Notes: a model not told the origin generated them from the letters alone. A DNA stretch of 64,000 nt from Halorubrum sp. CBA1229 (GCF_003721435.2 NZ_CP054586.1:1-64000), one strand, 5' to 3'; shown: positions 7,611 through 16,407, numbered from the stretch's first letter. Translations and numbers: made by a program.

Positions 7611-7826
7611 TTACTCTTCGTCCTCACGCAGCTCTTCAGCCTTCCACTTGAGCCGGCGCAGAATCTGCGTCCGATTCTGATGGGCGTTCTCGTAGGCAAC
7701 GCACTCCTGGAGGGTTTCCATATCCGGGATCGTCGCGATCCCTGCCTTGATCAGGCGTGTGTTCGGTGCTTCCAGACGCTTCTCTGGAGGGAATTCGTTA
7801 CTCTCTTCGTCGTTAGTGGTCCCCAT
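7611..7826 (-). CDS. Small plasmid accessory protein (paralogue of 17566-17787)
   Basis: Protein of 71 aa. Core: KRLEAPNTRLIKAGIATIPDM...CVAYENAHQNRTQILRRLKWKAEELR, ending in a basic amphipathic helix. About 60 residues align without gaps to the protein at 17566-17787 (shared TRLI.AGI.TI.DMETL..CVAYENA.Q.R.QILRRLK). Function unknown; the basic helix suggests nucleic-acid or protein binding. ATG 7826 is chosen because the hairpin element starts 7 bases upstream. Confidence 0.8.
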   Translation of the reverse strand: MGTTNDEESNEFPPEKRLEAPNTRLIKAGIATIPDMETLQECVAYENAHQNRTQILRRLKWKAEELREDEE

Positions 7827-7833
7827 CTCAAAG

Positions 7834-7866
7834 AGCCTCCACCTCTTTGGGGCCGACACAAACAAC
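7834..7866 (-). promoter_or_regulatory. GC hairpin leader element (gene at 7826)
   Basis: Toward the gene: GTTGTTTGTGTCGGCCCC-AAAGA-GGTGGAGGC. Ends about 8 bases before ATG 7826. Confidence 0.65.
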
Positions 7867-7956
7867 TCTCCGGACGATGACGCCCATCTCTAATAGGGAT
7901 AAACCGATACAACGGTTGCCGTAATGGTCATGCCCCGCGAGTGGTTACAGGCCCGT

Positions 7957-8163
7957 ATGGAGCGAAAGACGATCTCCGTCACCGGGATGTCGTGCAACGG
8001 GTGCGAACAGAACGTAGAGACCGCCCTGCGAAACCTCGATGGTGTGAATCGCGTTGAGGCCGACCACGAAGCTGACACGGTCGACGTGGTCCTTGAGGAT
8101 GGAGTCGCAGACGACGATGTGAACGCGGCAATCGAACAGGATGGCTACGACGTGGTGGCTTAA
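7957..8163 (+). CDS. Heavy-metal-associated (HMA) metallochaperone
   Basis: Protein of 68 aa with one ferredoxin-like HMA domain: TISVTGMSCNGCEQNVETAL, metal ligands in GMSCNGC, and the C-terminal IEQDGYDVV. CopZ-type chaperones hand Cu(I) to P1B-ATPases; the convergent neighbour is such an ATPase and their stop codons overlap by four bases. ATG 7957 (MERKTISV) gives the normal length for the family. Confidence 0.9.
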   Translation: MERKTISVTGMSCNGCEQNVETALRNLDGVNRVEADHEADTVDVVLEDGVADDDVNAAIEQDGYDVVA

Positions 8164-10436
8164 TCGGCCGTCACTCGACCGTCTTCCCGCTCGCCGTCGG
8201 TGCGTTCTTTTAGAGCGAATTCGGTATTGACACCCTTACCGGAGAGGAGCTGGCCAGCGAAGCTGTTGGCCAGCACCGCCGAGACAGACAGCACCATCGC
8301 GAGCATCGCGAACACGGGGTGAACGAGCCCTGTGGTCGCGGCGGCGACGCCGACACCGTTGAACGCGAAGGCCGTCACGAGATTCTGGCGAGTCTTCCGA
8401 TAGCTCTCCGTGCCGATCTCGTAGGCGTCCACCACGCCACCGAGCCGGTCACCCATCAGGACGATATCCGCCGATTCGATGGCGATGTCGGTGCCGGCGC
8501 CGATGGCGATCCCGATATCGGCCTGGGTGAGTGCCGGCGCGTCGTTGATGCCGTCGCCGACCATCGCCACACGGTGGCCAGCTTCCTGCAGGCGACCGAT
8601 CTCCTCGCGTTTCTCGTCGGGCAGCACGTCGGCCATGACGCGGTCGATACTGACCTCCTCGGCGACCGCGTTCGCGGTGCGCTCGTTGTCGCCAGTGATC
8701 ATCACGGGCGTGATGCCGGCGTCTCGCATCCGCTGGATGGTCGCAGCGGCGTCGCTCTTGATCTCGTCACCGATACCGATCAGACCGAGTAGGTCACCGT
8801 CACGAACAACTCCGGCAACGGTGAGGCCGCGGCCCTGAAGTCGCTCAATGTCGTCGCTCCCCTTCGAAAGGTCAATCCCCTTGCCGCTGAGCCACCCCGG
8901 TTTCCCGACCAGCACGTCGTCGCTGCCGACGATCGCTCGGACGCCCTTGCCGGTCACCGAGTCAAAGGCGTCGGGATCCGCGTACTCGACATCTTGCTCG
9001 TCAGCGAACTCGAGGATCGCATCGGCGAGCGGGTGTTCGGAGAACGCCTCTGCACTGGCCGCAGTCGTGAGTACATCCACCTCGTCGGTGTCGAACGCGA
9101 CGACTTCACTGACGGCGGGTTCGCCGACGGTGATGGTGCCGGTCTTGTCCAACACGATGTGGTCGACGTCGGGAAATATCTGGAAGGCGTCGCCGGAGCG
9201 CATCAGAATGCCGCGATTCGCCGCCTTCCCGCCGCCCCGGATGAGGGCGAGCGGTGTCGCCATCCCGAGCGCACACGGGTAGCCGAGGACGAGGACCGCC
9301 AGCGCTGCGAACGCCCCGCGCTGGACGTCGGAGGCTGCCCCCCACGCGAGCGGTGCAACCACCCAGAAGAGAACTGAGAGCGCGGCAATCGTCAAGACGC
9401 CTGGGACGAAGTACTTGAGGATGCGGTCGGCGAGATGGATGATGCCGGGTTTCATCGCCCGCGCCTCCTCGATCTCGCGTGCCACCTGATTCAGGAACGC
9501 GTCCTCGCCGGTTGCAGTTACCTCGATGAGCAGCGTCCCGGTCTCGTTGACGCTGCCGCCGATCACCTCGTCGCCTTCGGACTTCTTCTCGGGGATGGAC
9601 TCGCCGGTAGCGACCGACTCGTCGACCGTCGATTCGCCCTCGACGACGGTGCCGTCGACGGGGATGTTCTCGCCGGGCTTGACGCGGACGCGATGGCCAA
9701 CGTCGAGGTCGTCGATCGGGACTTCCTCGACATCGCCGTCGTCGGTGACTCGGCGTGCCGTGTCGGGTTGGAGATCGAGGAGGCTCTGGACGGCTTGGGA
9801 GGCCCGAGTGCGGACGATGAGGCTGGTGTACTCCGAGAGGATGTGGTAGGTGGTGATGAACACGGAGACGGCGAAGAAGTGGACGGTCGGGAAGCTCGGG
9901 AAGACGAACAGGCCGAGCAGTCCGCCGACGAGCCCGGCGAACGAGCCCGCTTCCAGGAGGACGTGCTGGTTGAAGATCCCCCGGCGCAGGCTCTGGTAAG
10001 CTTTCTGTTTGATGTATCGTCCTGGGCCGAACATCGTCCCGAGCGCCAGCCCGAGAGTCACGAGGTCCATCGCGAGCGACGCTGACTCGAAGCGCCCCAT
10101 CACGAGGATCATCCAGCCCATCAGCACAGCAACGACGATGGATGCGCCGCCGGCGAGCAGGAGGCGGCGCTTGCCGTCGGCGAGCTCGGCCTGCTGTTGC
10201 TCGTATCGTTTCGCTTTGTCCGGGTCGCGGATGGTATAGCCGAGTTCCCGAAGCGTGTCCTTCACCTCGACCTCGCTCAGGCGGTCGTCGTCATACTGAA
10301 CGAGGACCTCCTCGTGGGCGAGACTCACGTCGACGTCCTCGACGCCGTCGGTCCGGCTGTAGGCCTTCTTGATGCTCTCGGCACAGAACGAGCAGGACAT
10401 CCCCCCGACGTTGAATTGTTCCTGTGTCGTTCCCAT
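8160..10436 (-). CDS. P1B-type heavy-metal ATPase with YPC membrane motif (CopA-like)
   Basis: Metal-exporting P-type ATPase of 758 aa. N-terminal HMA domain with GMSCSFC (residues ~12-18); TGES actuator motif; DKTGTITVGEP phosphorylation site (~430); SEHPLADA nucleotide-binding motif (~467); GDGINDAPALTQADIGIAIG hinge. In membrane helix 6 the metal site reads GYPCALGMATP (~385), that is YPC instead of the CPC of Cu(I) pumps. The inhibitory first Cys being replaced by Tyr is unusual and makes the transported metal uncertain (Cu, Ag or another soft metal). Divergent ArsR regulator at 10568 is its likely controller. Confidence 0.92.
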   Translation of the reverse strand: MGTTQEQFNVGGMSCSFCAESIKKAYSRTDGVEDVDVSLAHEEVLVQYDDDRLSEVEVKDTLRELGYTIRDPDKAKRYEQQQAELADGKRRLLLAGGASIVVAVLMGWMILVMGRFESASLAMDLVTLGLALGTMFGPGRYIKQKAYQSLRRGIFNQHVLLEAGSFAGLVGGLLGLFVFPSFPTVHFFAVSVFITTYHILSEYTSLIVRTRASQAVQSLLDLQPDTARRVTDDGDVEEVPIDDLDVGHRVRVKPGENIPVDGTVVEGESTVDESVATGESIPEKKSEGDEVIGGSVNETGTLLIEVTATGEDAFLNQVAREIEEARAMKPGIIHLADRILKYFVPGVLTIAALSVLFWVVAPLAWGAASDVQRGAFAALAVLVLGYPCALGMATPLALIRGGGKAANRGILMRSGDAFQIFPDVDHIVLDKTGTITVGEPAVSEVVAFDTDEVDVLTTAASAEAFSEHPLADAILEFADEQDVEYADPDAFDSVTGKGVRAIVGSDDVLVGKPGWLSGKGIDLSKGSDDIERLQGRGLTVAGVVRDGDLLGLIGIGDEIKSDAAATIQRMRDAGITPVMITGDNERTANAVAEEVSIDRVMADVLPDEKREEIGRLQEAGHRVAMVGDGINDAPALTQADIGIAIGAGTDIAIESADIVLMGDRLGGVVDAYEIGTESYRKTRQNLVTAFAFNGVGVAAATTGLVHPVFAMLAMVLSVSAVLANSFAGQLLSGKGVNTEFALKERTDGEREDGRVTAD

Positions 10437-10567
10437 TGTGGTCGCTAGTTACCCAGCGAAGTGGATAACCATTACGACTAGAGTTATAGCGGTATCGAAT
10501 AACTAAGACTGCTGTCGAGTGTGTGGCGTTACTCTTACTATCGTCGTTCCCCTACGTCCTCACAAGA

Positions 10568-11122
10568 ATGGCGCTCCTCGAATCCGACGTGCCGATCCGT
10601 GAAGTCGTGACGACGGATCCGGAGAAAGCGAAGGCACTGGAGAACGACGTTCGGGCGAAGATCCTCGATATGCTCGCGACCGATGAAATGACGATCGAGG
10701 AGATCCACGACGAGTTGCACCGTCGCGGCGAGGAGAAGGCCGAGACGACAGTGCGTCACCATGTGAACGTCCTGAAGGATGCGGGGATGGTGGAAATCGC
10801 TCGTCTGGAAGAGGCTGGTGGAGGGACACGGAAGTACTACAAGTCGAACACGCGAGTCTTCTCCTACGATCTTCCGGAAGGCGCCGACAATAACCTCGCG
10901 CAGGCGCAGTCTACCGCGTCCGAAGAATTGACTGCCCTCATCGAGACGTTGTATGCGGACCACGGTACCGAGATTGAGGCGGTTGCCCGCGAAATGAAGC
11001 CTTGCGAGTACTGCGACACCCAGCATTACGAGGAGTTCATGGTTCGCGAACTCCTGAACCGTGCCCTCATCGAATTAGGCGAGAGCGGCACGCTCGACGA
11101 TGTGTTCTCGACCGAGGACTGA
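10568..11122 (+). CDS. ArsR-family winged-helix regulator with C-terminal Cys pair
   Basis: Protein of 184 aa. The N-terminal wHTH (about residues 20-90) includes EEIHDELHRRGEEKAETTVRHHVNVLKDAGMVEIARLEE. A C-terminal extension ends with CEYCDTQHYEEF (Cys146, Cys149), a plausible soft-metal sensor. ATG 10568 (MALLESDV) chosen, as the upstream in-frame Met adds only hydrophobic residues unlike the family. It is divergent from the P1B-ATPase across a 131 bp gap, which suggests metal-dependent control of that pump. The merA-like gene ends 4 bp from its stop. Confidence 0.88.
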   Translation: MALLESDVPIREVVTTDPEKAKALENDVRAKILDMLATDEMTIEEIHDELHRRGEEKAETTVRHHVNVLKDAGMVEIARLEEAGGGTRKYYKSNTRVFSYDLPEGADNNLAQAQSTASEELTALIETLYADHGTEIEAVAREMKPCEYCDTQHYEEFMVRELLNRALIELGESGTLDDVFSTED

Positions 11123-11125
11123 CGC

Positions 11126-12580
11126 TCACTCGATACAGCAGCTCATTTTGGACGTATTCCGACGGAACGCCTGACAGGCGTGTTTGAACGCCTCGGAGAA
11201 CGTTGGGAACGGGTGGACAGTATTGATGATGTCGTCAACGGTGAGACCGAAATTCACCGCCAGCGTGGCTTCCATGATCATGTCGGCGGCGCGGGGGCCG
11301 ACCATGTGGACGCCAACAATCCCGTCGGTCTCGTGGTGCTTCACCACCTGGACGAGTCCATCCGTGTTCTTGACGGCCTTTGCCCGAGGGACATCTTCCA
11401 TCTGAACCGTCCGGCAGGAACAGGTACCGTGTTCGTCCATATATTCACGTTCAGTTGTCCCAACGACTGCTACCTCGGGACTGGTGAACACGACTGCGGG
11501 GACTGCATCGTAGTCGATGCTGACGCCCTCGTTGCCGAAGGCGTTCTTGACGGCGTGATTGCCCTCCTTGGCGGCGACCGTCTCCAGTTCGGGCTCGCCG
11601 ATCACGTCCCCCGCCGCGTAGATGTCGGAATTGGTCGTCTGGAAATGCTCGTCGACGCGAATCGCGCCATCGGATTCGGTCTCGACGCCGACTGCTTCCA
11701 AGCCGATGTTCTCACTGTTGGGCTGGACGCCGGTTGCGACGAATAACGTCTCTGCGGTGAACGCTTGCTCCTCGCCCTCGATGACAGTCTCCACAGCGAC
11801 GCCCTTCTGACCAGGGTCAGCACCACTGTCGGTAGCCACATCCTGAACCTGCTGGAAGTCGTTACTGGTCACGACATCGATTCCCTCCTCATTGAAGGCT
11901 CGTTGCATCTCCCGGCCGAGCTGACCTTCCATATCTGAGAGCACGTGACCGGAGCGCTGGAGGATGGTTACGTCGACGCCGACACGGTGGAGGATCTGGC
12001 CCCACTCCAGCGCGATGTATCCGCCACCAAGGATCACGATGTTCTCGGGGAGGTCGCGCTCCTCGAGGATGGTCTCGCTCGTGTAGTAGTCGACGTCGTC
12101 GAGGCCGTCGATGGGCGGCGCCCACGGTGAACTGCCCGTCGCGACGAGCACCTTCTTCCCAGTAATGTGCGCGCCCTCGTCGGCGCCGTCGACGACCTCA
12201 ATGGTCGTGTCGTCCACCAGCTGGCCGTAGCCCTCGTAGATGTCGGTCTCGAAGTGCTCGGCGACGTCGACGTAGTTCTCCTGCCGGAACCGCTCGACGA
12301 GTTCGTTGGTGCCGTCGAGTGCGTCGGCCCAGTCGACAGTCGGCTCTTCGGGATATGTGACGGCGTCGAAGGGATTCTCCGACGCTGCAGCGCCACTCTC
12401 GGCGACGGCGAGTAGATGCTTACTCGGGACACAGCCGACGTTCACGCAGGTCCCGCCGATCGGCAGGCCGGTGTTCACCATCGCCGTCGAGAGATCTCTC
12501 CGGCTCGCTTCGGTGATGGCGGCGAAGGCAGCGGCTCCGCCGCCGAGGATCACGAGATCATAGTCGGAGGTGTGAGTCAT
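11126..12580 (-). CDS. merA: Mercuric reductase (MerA-like)
   Basis: FAD-dependent pyridine nucleotide-disulfide oxidoreductase, 484 aa. FAD-binding VILGGGAAAFAA near the N-terminus; redox-active pair in GGTCVNVGCVPSK (Cys45, Cys50); NAD-binding VILGGGYIALEWG; C-terminal vicinal Cys pair MSCCIE (Cys481-Cys482), the hallmark that delivers Hg(II) to the active site. It reduces Hg(II) to volatile Hg(0) using NAD(P)H. The N-terminal HMA domain of many bacterial MerA proteins is absent, as in other archaeal ones. No merT, merP or merB is present. A divergent HxlR regulator and a palindrome lie upstream. Confidence 0.93.
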   Translation of the reverse strand: MTHTSDYDLVILGGGAAAFAAITEASRRDLSTAMVNTGLPIGGTCVNVGCVPSKHLLAVAESGAAASENPFDAVTYPEEPTVDWADALDGTNELVERFRQENYVDVAEHFETDIYEGYGQLVDDTTIEVVDGADEGAHITGKKVLVATGSSPWAPPIDGLDDVDYYTSETILEERDLPENIVILGGGYIALEWGQILHRVGVDVTILQRSGHVLSDMEGQLGREMQRAFNEEGIDVVTSNDFQQVQDVATDSGADPGQKGVAVETVIEGEEQAFTAETLFVATGVQPNSENIGLEAVGVETESDGAIRVDEHFQTTNSDIYAAGDVIGEPELETVAAKEGNHAVKNAFGNEGVSIDYDAVPAVVFTSPEVAVVGTTEREYMDEHGTCSCRTVQMEDVPRAKAVKNTDGLVQVVKHHETDGIVGVHMVGPRAADMIMEATLAVNFGLTVDDIINTVHPFPTFSEAFKHACQAFRRNTSKMSCCIE

Positions 12581-12612
12581 CTATACTGATACTTTACGAT
12601 GGGAAGTTCTTA

Positions 12613-12639
12613 TACTCCAGAGTCCGAAGCTATGGAGTA
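12613..12639. promoter_or_regulatory. Inverted repeat operator between merA and the HxlR gene
   Basis: TACTCCA at 12613-12619 and TGGAGTA at 12633-12639 form a symmetric site with a 13 bp spacer in the 78 bp divergent promoter. Likely binding site of the HxlR protein controlling merA and itself; inferred from position and symmetry. Confidence 0.6.
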
Positions 12640-12658
12640 GGTTGGAGGCCACGAAGCT

Positions 12659-13003
12659 ATGGCAGATACTACTTCATCGGCGCCCACGTGTGATGTTGAG
12701 AGGACGTGCTACTGCCCGCTCACAGGAGTTATCGACACGTTGAGCCGAAAATACGCGATGCAACTCGTCAGCATCATCGGCGCACACGACTCACTGCGGT
12801 TCGCGGAAATCGAAGATCATCTTCCGACTGCGAGCACGTCGACGATCTCGAAACGCCTCACTGAGTTCGAGGAGGCAGGACTAGTCTCACGGACGCAGTA
12901 CAACGAAATTCCGCCACGCGTCGAATACGCGCTAACTGACGAGGGGGATGAGATTCGTTCGAGATTAGAACCCCTTCTTGAGTGGGTGACGGCGAACTCC
13001 TGA
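12659..13003 (+). CDS. HxlR-family regulator, probable metal-responsive
   Basis: Protein of 114 aa with the HxlR fold: DTLSRKYAMQLVSIIG, then LRFAEIEDHLP, recognition helix TSTISKRLTEFEEAGLVSRT and wing PPRVEYALTDEGDEI. The N-terminus contains Cys11, Cys17 and Cys19 (CDVERTCYCP); Cys17 is the position that commonly acts as sensor in HxlR/DUF24 proteins. The divergent merA gene suggests mercury or thiol-stress sensing. No MerR protein is present in the window. Confidence 0.88.
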   Translation: MADTTSSAPTCDVERTCYCPLTGVIDTLSRKYAMQLVSIIGAHDSLRFAEIEDHLPTASTSTISKRLTEFEEAGLVSRTQYNEIPPRVEYALTDEGDEIRSRLEPLLEWVTANS

Positions 13004-13104
13004 CGTACGGACTCCAGTGAATTACATCCCACATCTGAGGCTCCTCCATTCAGGTGGGGGTGTTAGCCCCAAGACTATCCTTTCTTCGTGTGCTACTGTG
13101 ACGC

Positions 13105-13659
13105 ATGATAAACAAGGGAGCGTCTGCACCGTCATTTACTCTTCCAGGTCTCCGTGACGGAGAACAAACCGAGTACAGCTTGGATGAGACCACTGCCAAT
13201 AATCGGGCTGCGTTGCTGGTATTTTACCCGTTTGATTTCAGTCCTGTTTGTACAAACGAACTGTGTGCGATTCGCGATGCAGAGTGGTTTCAGCTGACGC
13301 CAGCGCTTGATGTCTGGGCAATTTCTGGCGACAGCGTCTACGCCCACCGAGCATTCGCCGAGGAATACGGCCTCAATTTCCCGTTACTTAGTGATAGTTC
13401 CGGGCGGGTTGCCGAGTCGTATGATGTCTGTTATGACGAATGGGAGAACCACGAGCGCGTCCCGCAGCGTGCCGTGTTCCTTATCGATTCCGAGCAAACG
13501 ATTCGATACGCCTGGGCGACAGAAGATGCACTTGAGAAGCCGGATTTCTTCCCTGTTAAAGACGCTCTTGAGACGCTGGAAGCGGAACGCGATGAACTCG
13601 GTCCTGAGGATGTCGAATTAGCAGTCGAATATAATGAGGAACCGGAACCGCTCACGTAA
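13105..13659 (+). CDS. Peroxiredoxin (AhpC/TSA family)
   Basis: Thiol peroxidase of 184 aa with thioredoxin fold. The peroxidatic site is FYPFDFSPVCTNELC with Cys49, Cys54 as neighbour; a third Cys (Cys109) and the conserved Arg in ERVPQRAVFLID follow. It reduces peroxides in the cytosol with an unidentified thiol donor. Own promoter in the 100 bp gap after the HxlR gene. Fits the stress character of this region; heavy metals cause peroxide stress. Confidence 0.92.
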   Translation: MINKGASAPSFTLPGLRDGEQTEYSLDETTANNRAALLVFYPFDFSPVCTNELCAIRDAEWFQLTPALDVWAISGDSVYAHRAFAEEYGLNFPLLSDSSGRVAESYDVCYDEWENHERVPQRAVFLIDSEQTIRYAWATEDALEKPDFFPVKDALETLEAERDELGPEDVELAVEYNEEPEPLT

Positions 13660-13701
13660 GCTGCTATTTGAGGATCGTTTCAGTGAACGCCGCTCCGACA
13701 A

Positions 13702-14889
13702 TCAGCTCATCACATCCTGGAATCTCTCACGGAGCGCGTCCTCACGTTCCTCGAACTGGTCGACCTTCTCCTGCAGATCGTCGCTGACGCGCTCGATGCT
13801 CGCGAGTGCCCGCTCGCCGGCGAGCGACGCCTGGGACCCGTCGTCTCCGTCTGCCTCCATCTCCTCCTCGTAGGCTCGCTCGACGCGTTCGATGGTGCCC
13901 TCCGGGTTGAACAGGATGTCGTTGGCCGTGCGAACGTAGCCGTCCAGCGACGCGCCCTCCTTGCCCTGGAAGAAGTGAGTGAGCGCGTACGTCGCCCCGG
14001 AATGCAGCGTCCACATGTCGATCTCGAACGGTGACGCCGCGTTGGCCTCCGCGTCCTCGGCAGCGCGATCAGCGAGGTAATCCGGGAAGCCGAGCAGACT
14101 GTAGAACTCGGTGACGGTGAACGGGAGCTCAGAGAAATCGAGGTCGATGTCCTGCGCATCTCGGATGAACCCTAAGAGGTCGTCGGCGACAAGCTCGATC
14201 TGGACGAGAATCTCCTCCCACCAGGTCCGGAAGTTCCGGACGTCCCCGACGTGCTTGATGACCTCCTTATCGGTGAGCGAGCGTATCGAATTCGAGCAGT
14301 ACCCGTCCTGAGCGAATCCCTCCACGTAGACGGCGTGCTCACCGAAGAAGTCGTAGCCGGAGGTCACGCCCATCGTGATCGGGTCCGAGCGGCCCGGGAG
14401 GCGTACCTCGAGGCCGTCGAACATCACGTCCATGTGGACCTCGCCACCGCCCCGGTAGCGTCGAATCTCGCCGAACATCACGTCCCCGAGCGACGTGTCT
14501 TCGATGGTCTCCTCGCGAAGGACGTCCTCGAGGGGCTGGTAGACATCGACCGGATTGATGATCGAGTAACTGTCTGTCGGGACGTGAAAGAGGGGGTCAG
14601 TTTCAGGCTCGCTCTCCGTCGCTTGGTCGCGAGCCCGACCCGGCTCGACGAGGGCGTTGAAGCGCTCCGTCTCGACCCACTCGTCGGTGTAGGGGTTTTG
14701 ATAGGCCACGGTCGTCTCGACGGCCTGCGGGAGGTCGCGAACCGCTTCGGCGAAGGACTCTGGATCGTTGACCGTCTTCTTCTGGCGGTACCACTCGGGT
14801 AGTTCTGTGTTGGTTCGTTCGTCGACGCCAGCGAACACGGTGCTGGATTCTGGATCTTTCATTTGGGTCACCTCGAAATCGGACTCCAC
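13702..14889 (-). CDS. DUF932-like plasmid/phage protein
   Basis: Protein of 395 aa. The middle section (SYSIINPVDVYQPLEDVL...GGGEVHMDVMFDGLEVRLPGRSDPITMGVTSGYD) resembles DUF932 plasmid and phage proteins, whose function is unknown. The C-terminus is a charged coiled coil (EEREDALRERFQDVMS). Single gene with hairpin element and inverted-repeat copy 4 upstream of ATG 14889, the full two-part promoter arrangement seen at backbone genes. Family call is from the look of the sequence only. Confidence 0.65.
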   Translation of the reverse strand: MESDFEVTQMKDPESSTVFAGVDERTNTELPEWYRQKKTVNDPESFAEAVRDLPQAVETTVAYQNPYTDEWVETERFNALVEPGRARDQATESEPETDPLFHVPTDSYSIINPVDVYQPLEDVLREETIEDTSLGDVMFGEIRRYRGGGEVHMDVMFDGLEVRLPGRSDPITMGVTSGYDFFGEHAVYVEGFAQDGYCSNSIRSLTDKEVIKHVGDVRNFRTWWEEILVQIELVADDLLGFIRDAQDIDLDFSELPFTVTEFYSLLGFPDYLADRAAEDAEANAASPFEIDMWTLHSGATYALTHFFQGKEGASLDGYVRTANDILFNPEGTIERVERAYEEEMEADGDDGSQASLAGERALASIERVSDDLQEKVDQFEEREDALRERFQDVMS

Positions 14890-14912
14890 TATCGCGACGA
14901 CGCTCTCATCAC

Positions 14913-14949
14913 GCGCCCTGCGCCCCTCTCACGGGCGCAAAAAAACACC
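14913..14949 (-). promoter_or_regulatory. GC hairpin leader element (DUF932-like gene)
   Basis: Toward the gene: GGTGTTTTTTTGCGCCC-GTGAGA-GGGGCGCAGGGCGC. Starts 3 bp after inverted-repeat copy 4 and ends 23 bp before ATG 14889. Confidence 0.7.
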
Positions 14950-14951
14950 TC

Positions 14952-14992
14952 TTAACCAACACCCTGCCCAAGAATCCAGCGTTGTTGGTTAA
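14952..14992. promoter_or_regulatory. TTAACCAACA inverted repeat, copy 4
   Basis: TTAACCAACA at 14952-14961 and TGTTGGTTAA at 14983-14992, spacer 21 bp. Confidence 0.85.
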
Positions 14993-15032
14993 TCACCTGG
15001 ACGATTCCGACACCTGTCTTCAACTCTCGAAC

Positions 15033-15569
15033 TCACTCGTCGGGCTGACGTCGACGGCGTACCTGCTCCGGATTCGGCACCCACGGATGGGCCTCCCAGC
15101 AGTGGAGGGCGTGTTCTTGTGGTGTGTCGAACAGCGCCCCGCAGGACCCACACTCGTAGATCGTCTCGGGCCAGCGTTCGGTGACGAACATCGCGGTCAC
15201 CGTCGTTCTGACCGGGTCTGGGGCGGTCGACCGCCGAACGTAGTCGTACCCGATCATCGTCCGTCGACGACGAGCCGACCGCGCCAGCCGTTCGGGCTTG
15301 TCCGTTGGGAGATACACCCAGCGGACGAACGCCTCTTCCGACGCTTTTGCCGACGGTTGGAGTATGAACCATCGGTCGTGCTCGTCACAGAAGAGATACC
15401 GCTCAGTGCCTCGATTCTGGAGATAGAACGGATCACCACGACCGGGAATCAGTCGAAGCCCCACGGACGGCGAGATCGGGCTGAGAAGCCGGTCTTCAAG
15501 TGAGGGCGAGCGGGATTCACCGGACGATGTCTCGGCCTCGAATTCGTCGAGCGTCGCTTCGCCGGTCAT
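15033..15569 (-). CDS. Zinc-finger protein, plasmid accessory
   Basis: Protein of 178 aa. Near the C-terminus it has a C2H2-type finger, YECGSCGALFDTPQEHALHCWEAH. The rest contains RYLFCDEHDRWFILQP and an arginine-rich patch RLARSARRRR. Last gene of a translationally coupled trio: its ATG overlaps the stop of the 51-residue gene upstream (ATGA). Probably binds nucleic acid; target unknown. Confidence 0.75.
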   Translation of the reverse strand: MTGEATLDEFEAETSSGESRSPSLEDRLLSPISPSVGLRLIPGRGDPFYLQNRGTERYLFCDEHDRWFILQPSAKASEEAFVRWVYLPTDKPERLARSARRRRTMIGYDYVRRSTAPDPVRTTVTAMFVTERWPETIYECGSCGALFDTPQEHALHCWEAHPWVPNPEQVRRRRQPDE

Positions 15570-15721
15570 GAGTCATCGGGACTCGTCTCGTCTGTGGCTT
15601 CCTCCGCTATTCGCTCGTGCCGGTCGTTGTATCGCTCGAGTTCCCGGCCGATGCGCTCCAGTGCCTCGACAGCCCGTTCGATCAGCTGGTAGGTAGTTCG
15701 CGAGAGACGAAGAGCGTCCAT
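15566..15721 (-). CDS. Small acidic helical protein (51 aa)
   Basis: Short gene from ATG 15721 to TGA 15566. Translation begins MDALRLSRTTYQLIERAVEA and continues as a heptad-like helix LERIGRELERYNDRHERIAEE. Both ends overlap neighbours by the sequence ATGA: its start overlaps the stop of the DUF6166-like gene, and its stop overlaps the start of the zinc-finger gene. That double overlap strongly supports it being real. Function unknown. Confidence 0.75.
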   Translation of the reverse strand: MDALRLSRTTYQLIERAVEALERIGRELERYNDRHERIAEEATDETSPDDS

Positions 15722-16407
15722 CAAATGTCCTCCTCTGGCTCGACGAGGTCGTTACTCTCAGCGACGAGTGCCTGAACGGCTGAAGCAGGATCGTTCTCAA
15801 CCGGAAGTGTTCGATGGTCAAGCGGCGCGGGATACGCGCGGTCGCCCTGCGCACAGAGCAGGAGTAGCCACTCATCGCTCCCGTCACCGAGAACGACGTA
15901 ATGGTCGATGTCCTGGCGCTGGAAGACCGTCCGATCTGTCCGGCTCACGGCACTCCAATTCGCCGGCAGCGATGTCGACGCGACGCCACCGTCCGGCGTG
16001 AGGGCGTGATGGTCCTGGAACTCACCGAGTGCAGCCTCGATGTCGTCACCGGTGAGATGCCAGCAGTCAGCCGGGCCATCACACGCGAGCTGACTCACCA
16101 CCTCATTTCGGAACTGGATGTAGTACTGATGGGCGACGCTCTCGTCGTCGAAGTAGTCGAGGAGGAGCGCACAGGCGAGTTGCGCCGGGCCGCTTCCGGT
16201 GTAGCCCCACTCGAATCCCGCCGGGCTATGTCGGACGAGGTCGAGGCTTCGGTCGGGCGAGAGGCGCTCGTGCTCTGTGAGCTTCAGCACCACCGGAGTT
16301 CCGTCGACGCGCATACCCACGTACTCGACGTGGTCTGCGTTGGTCTGGCATTGCTCACTATCATCCTGTACTGCCGCTCGTGGGTGGTTGGTCGAATCCG
16401 TCTTCAT
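15721..16407 (-). CDS. DUF6166-like protein (paralogue of 19614-20015)
   Basis: Protein of 228 aa. Core: VEYVGMRVDGTPVVLKL...LSPDRSLDLVRHSPAGFEWGYTGSGPAQLACALLLDYFDDESVA, ending the shared part in CDGPADCWHLTGDDIEAA; this matches DUF6166, a family on haloarchaeal plasmids without known function. A C-terminal extension of about 90 residues is absent from the 133-residue paralogue at 19614. First gene of an overlapping trio with a hairpin leader 25 bp upstream. Confidence 0.8.
   Translation of the reverse strand: MKTDSTNHPRAAVQDDSEQCQTNADHVEYVGMRVDGTPVVLKLTEHERLSPDRSLDLVRHSPAGFEWGYTGSGPAQLACALLLDYFDDESVAHQYYIQFRNEVVSQLACDGPADCWHLTGDDIEAALGEFQDHHALTPDGGVASTSLPANWSAVSRTDRTVFQRQDIDHYVVLGDGSDEWLLLLCAQGDRAYPAPLDHRTLPVENDPASAVQALVAESNDLVEPEEDI

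Noticed and set aside
6370-7680. Plus-strand open frame of 436 codons
   Set aside because: It is the shadow of the DpdA-like gene and its neighbours on the opposite strand; the minus-strand proteins have coherent motifs.
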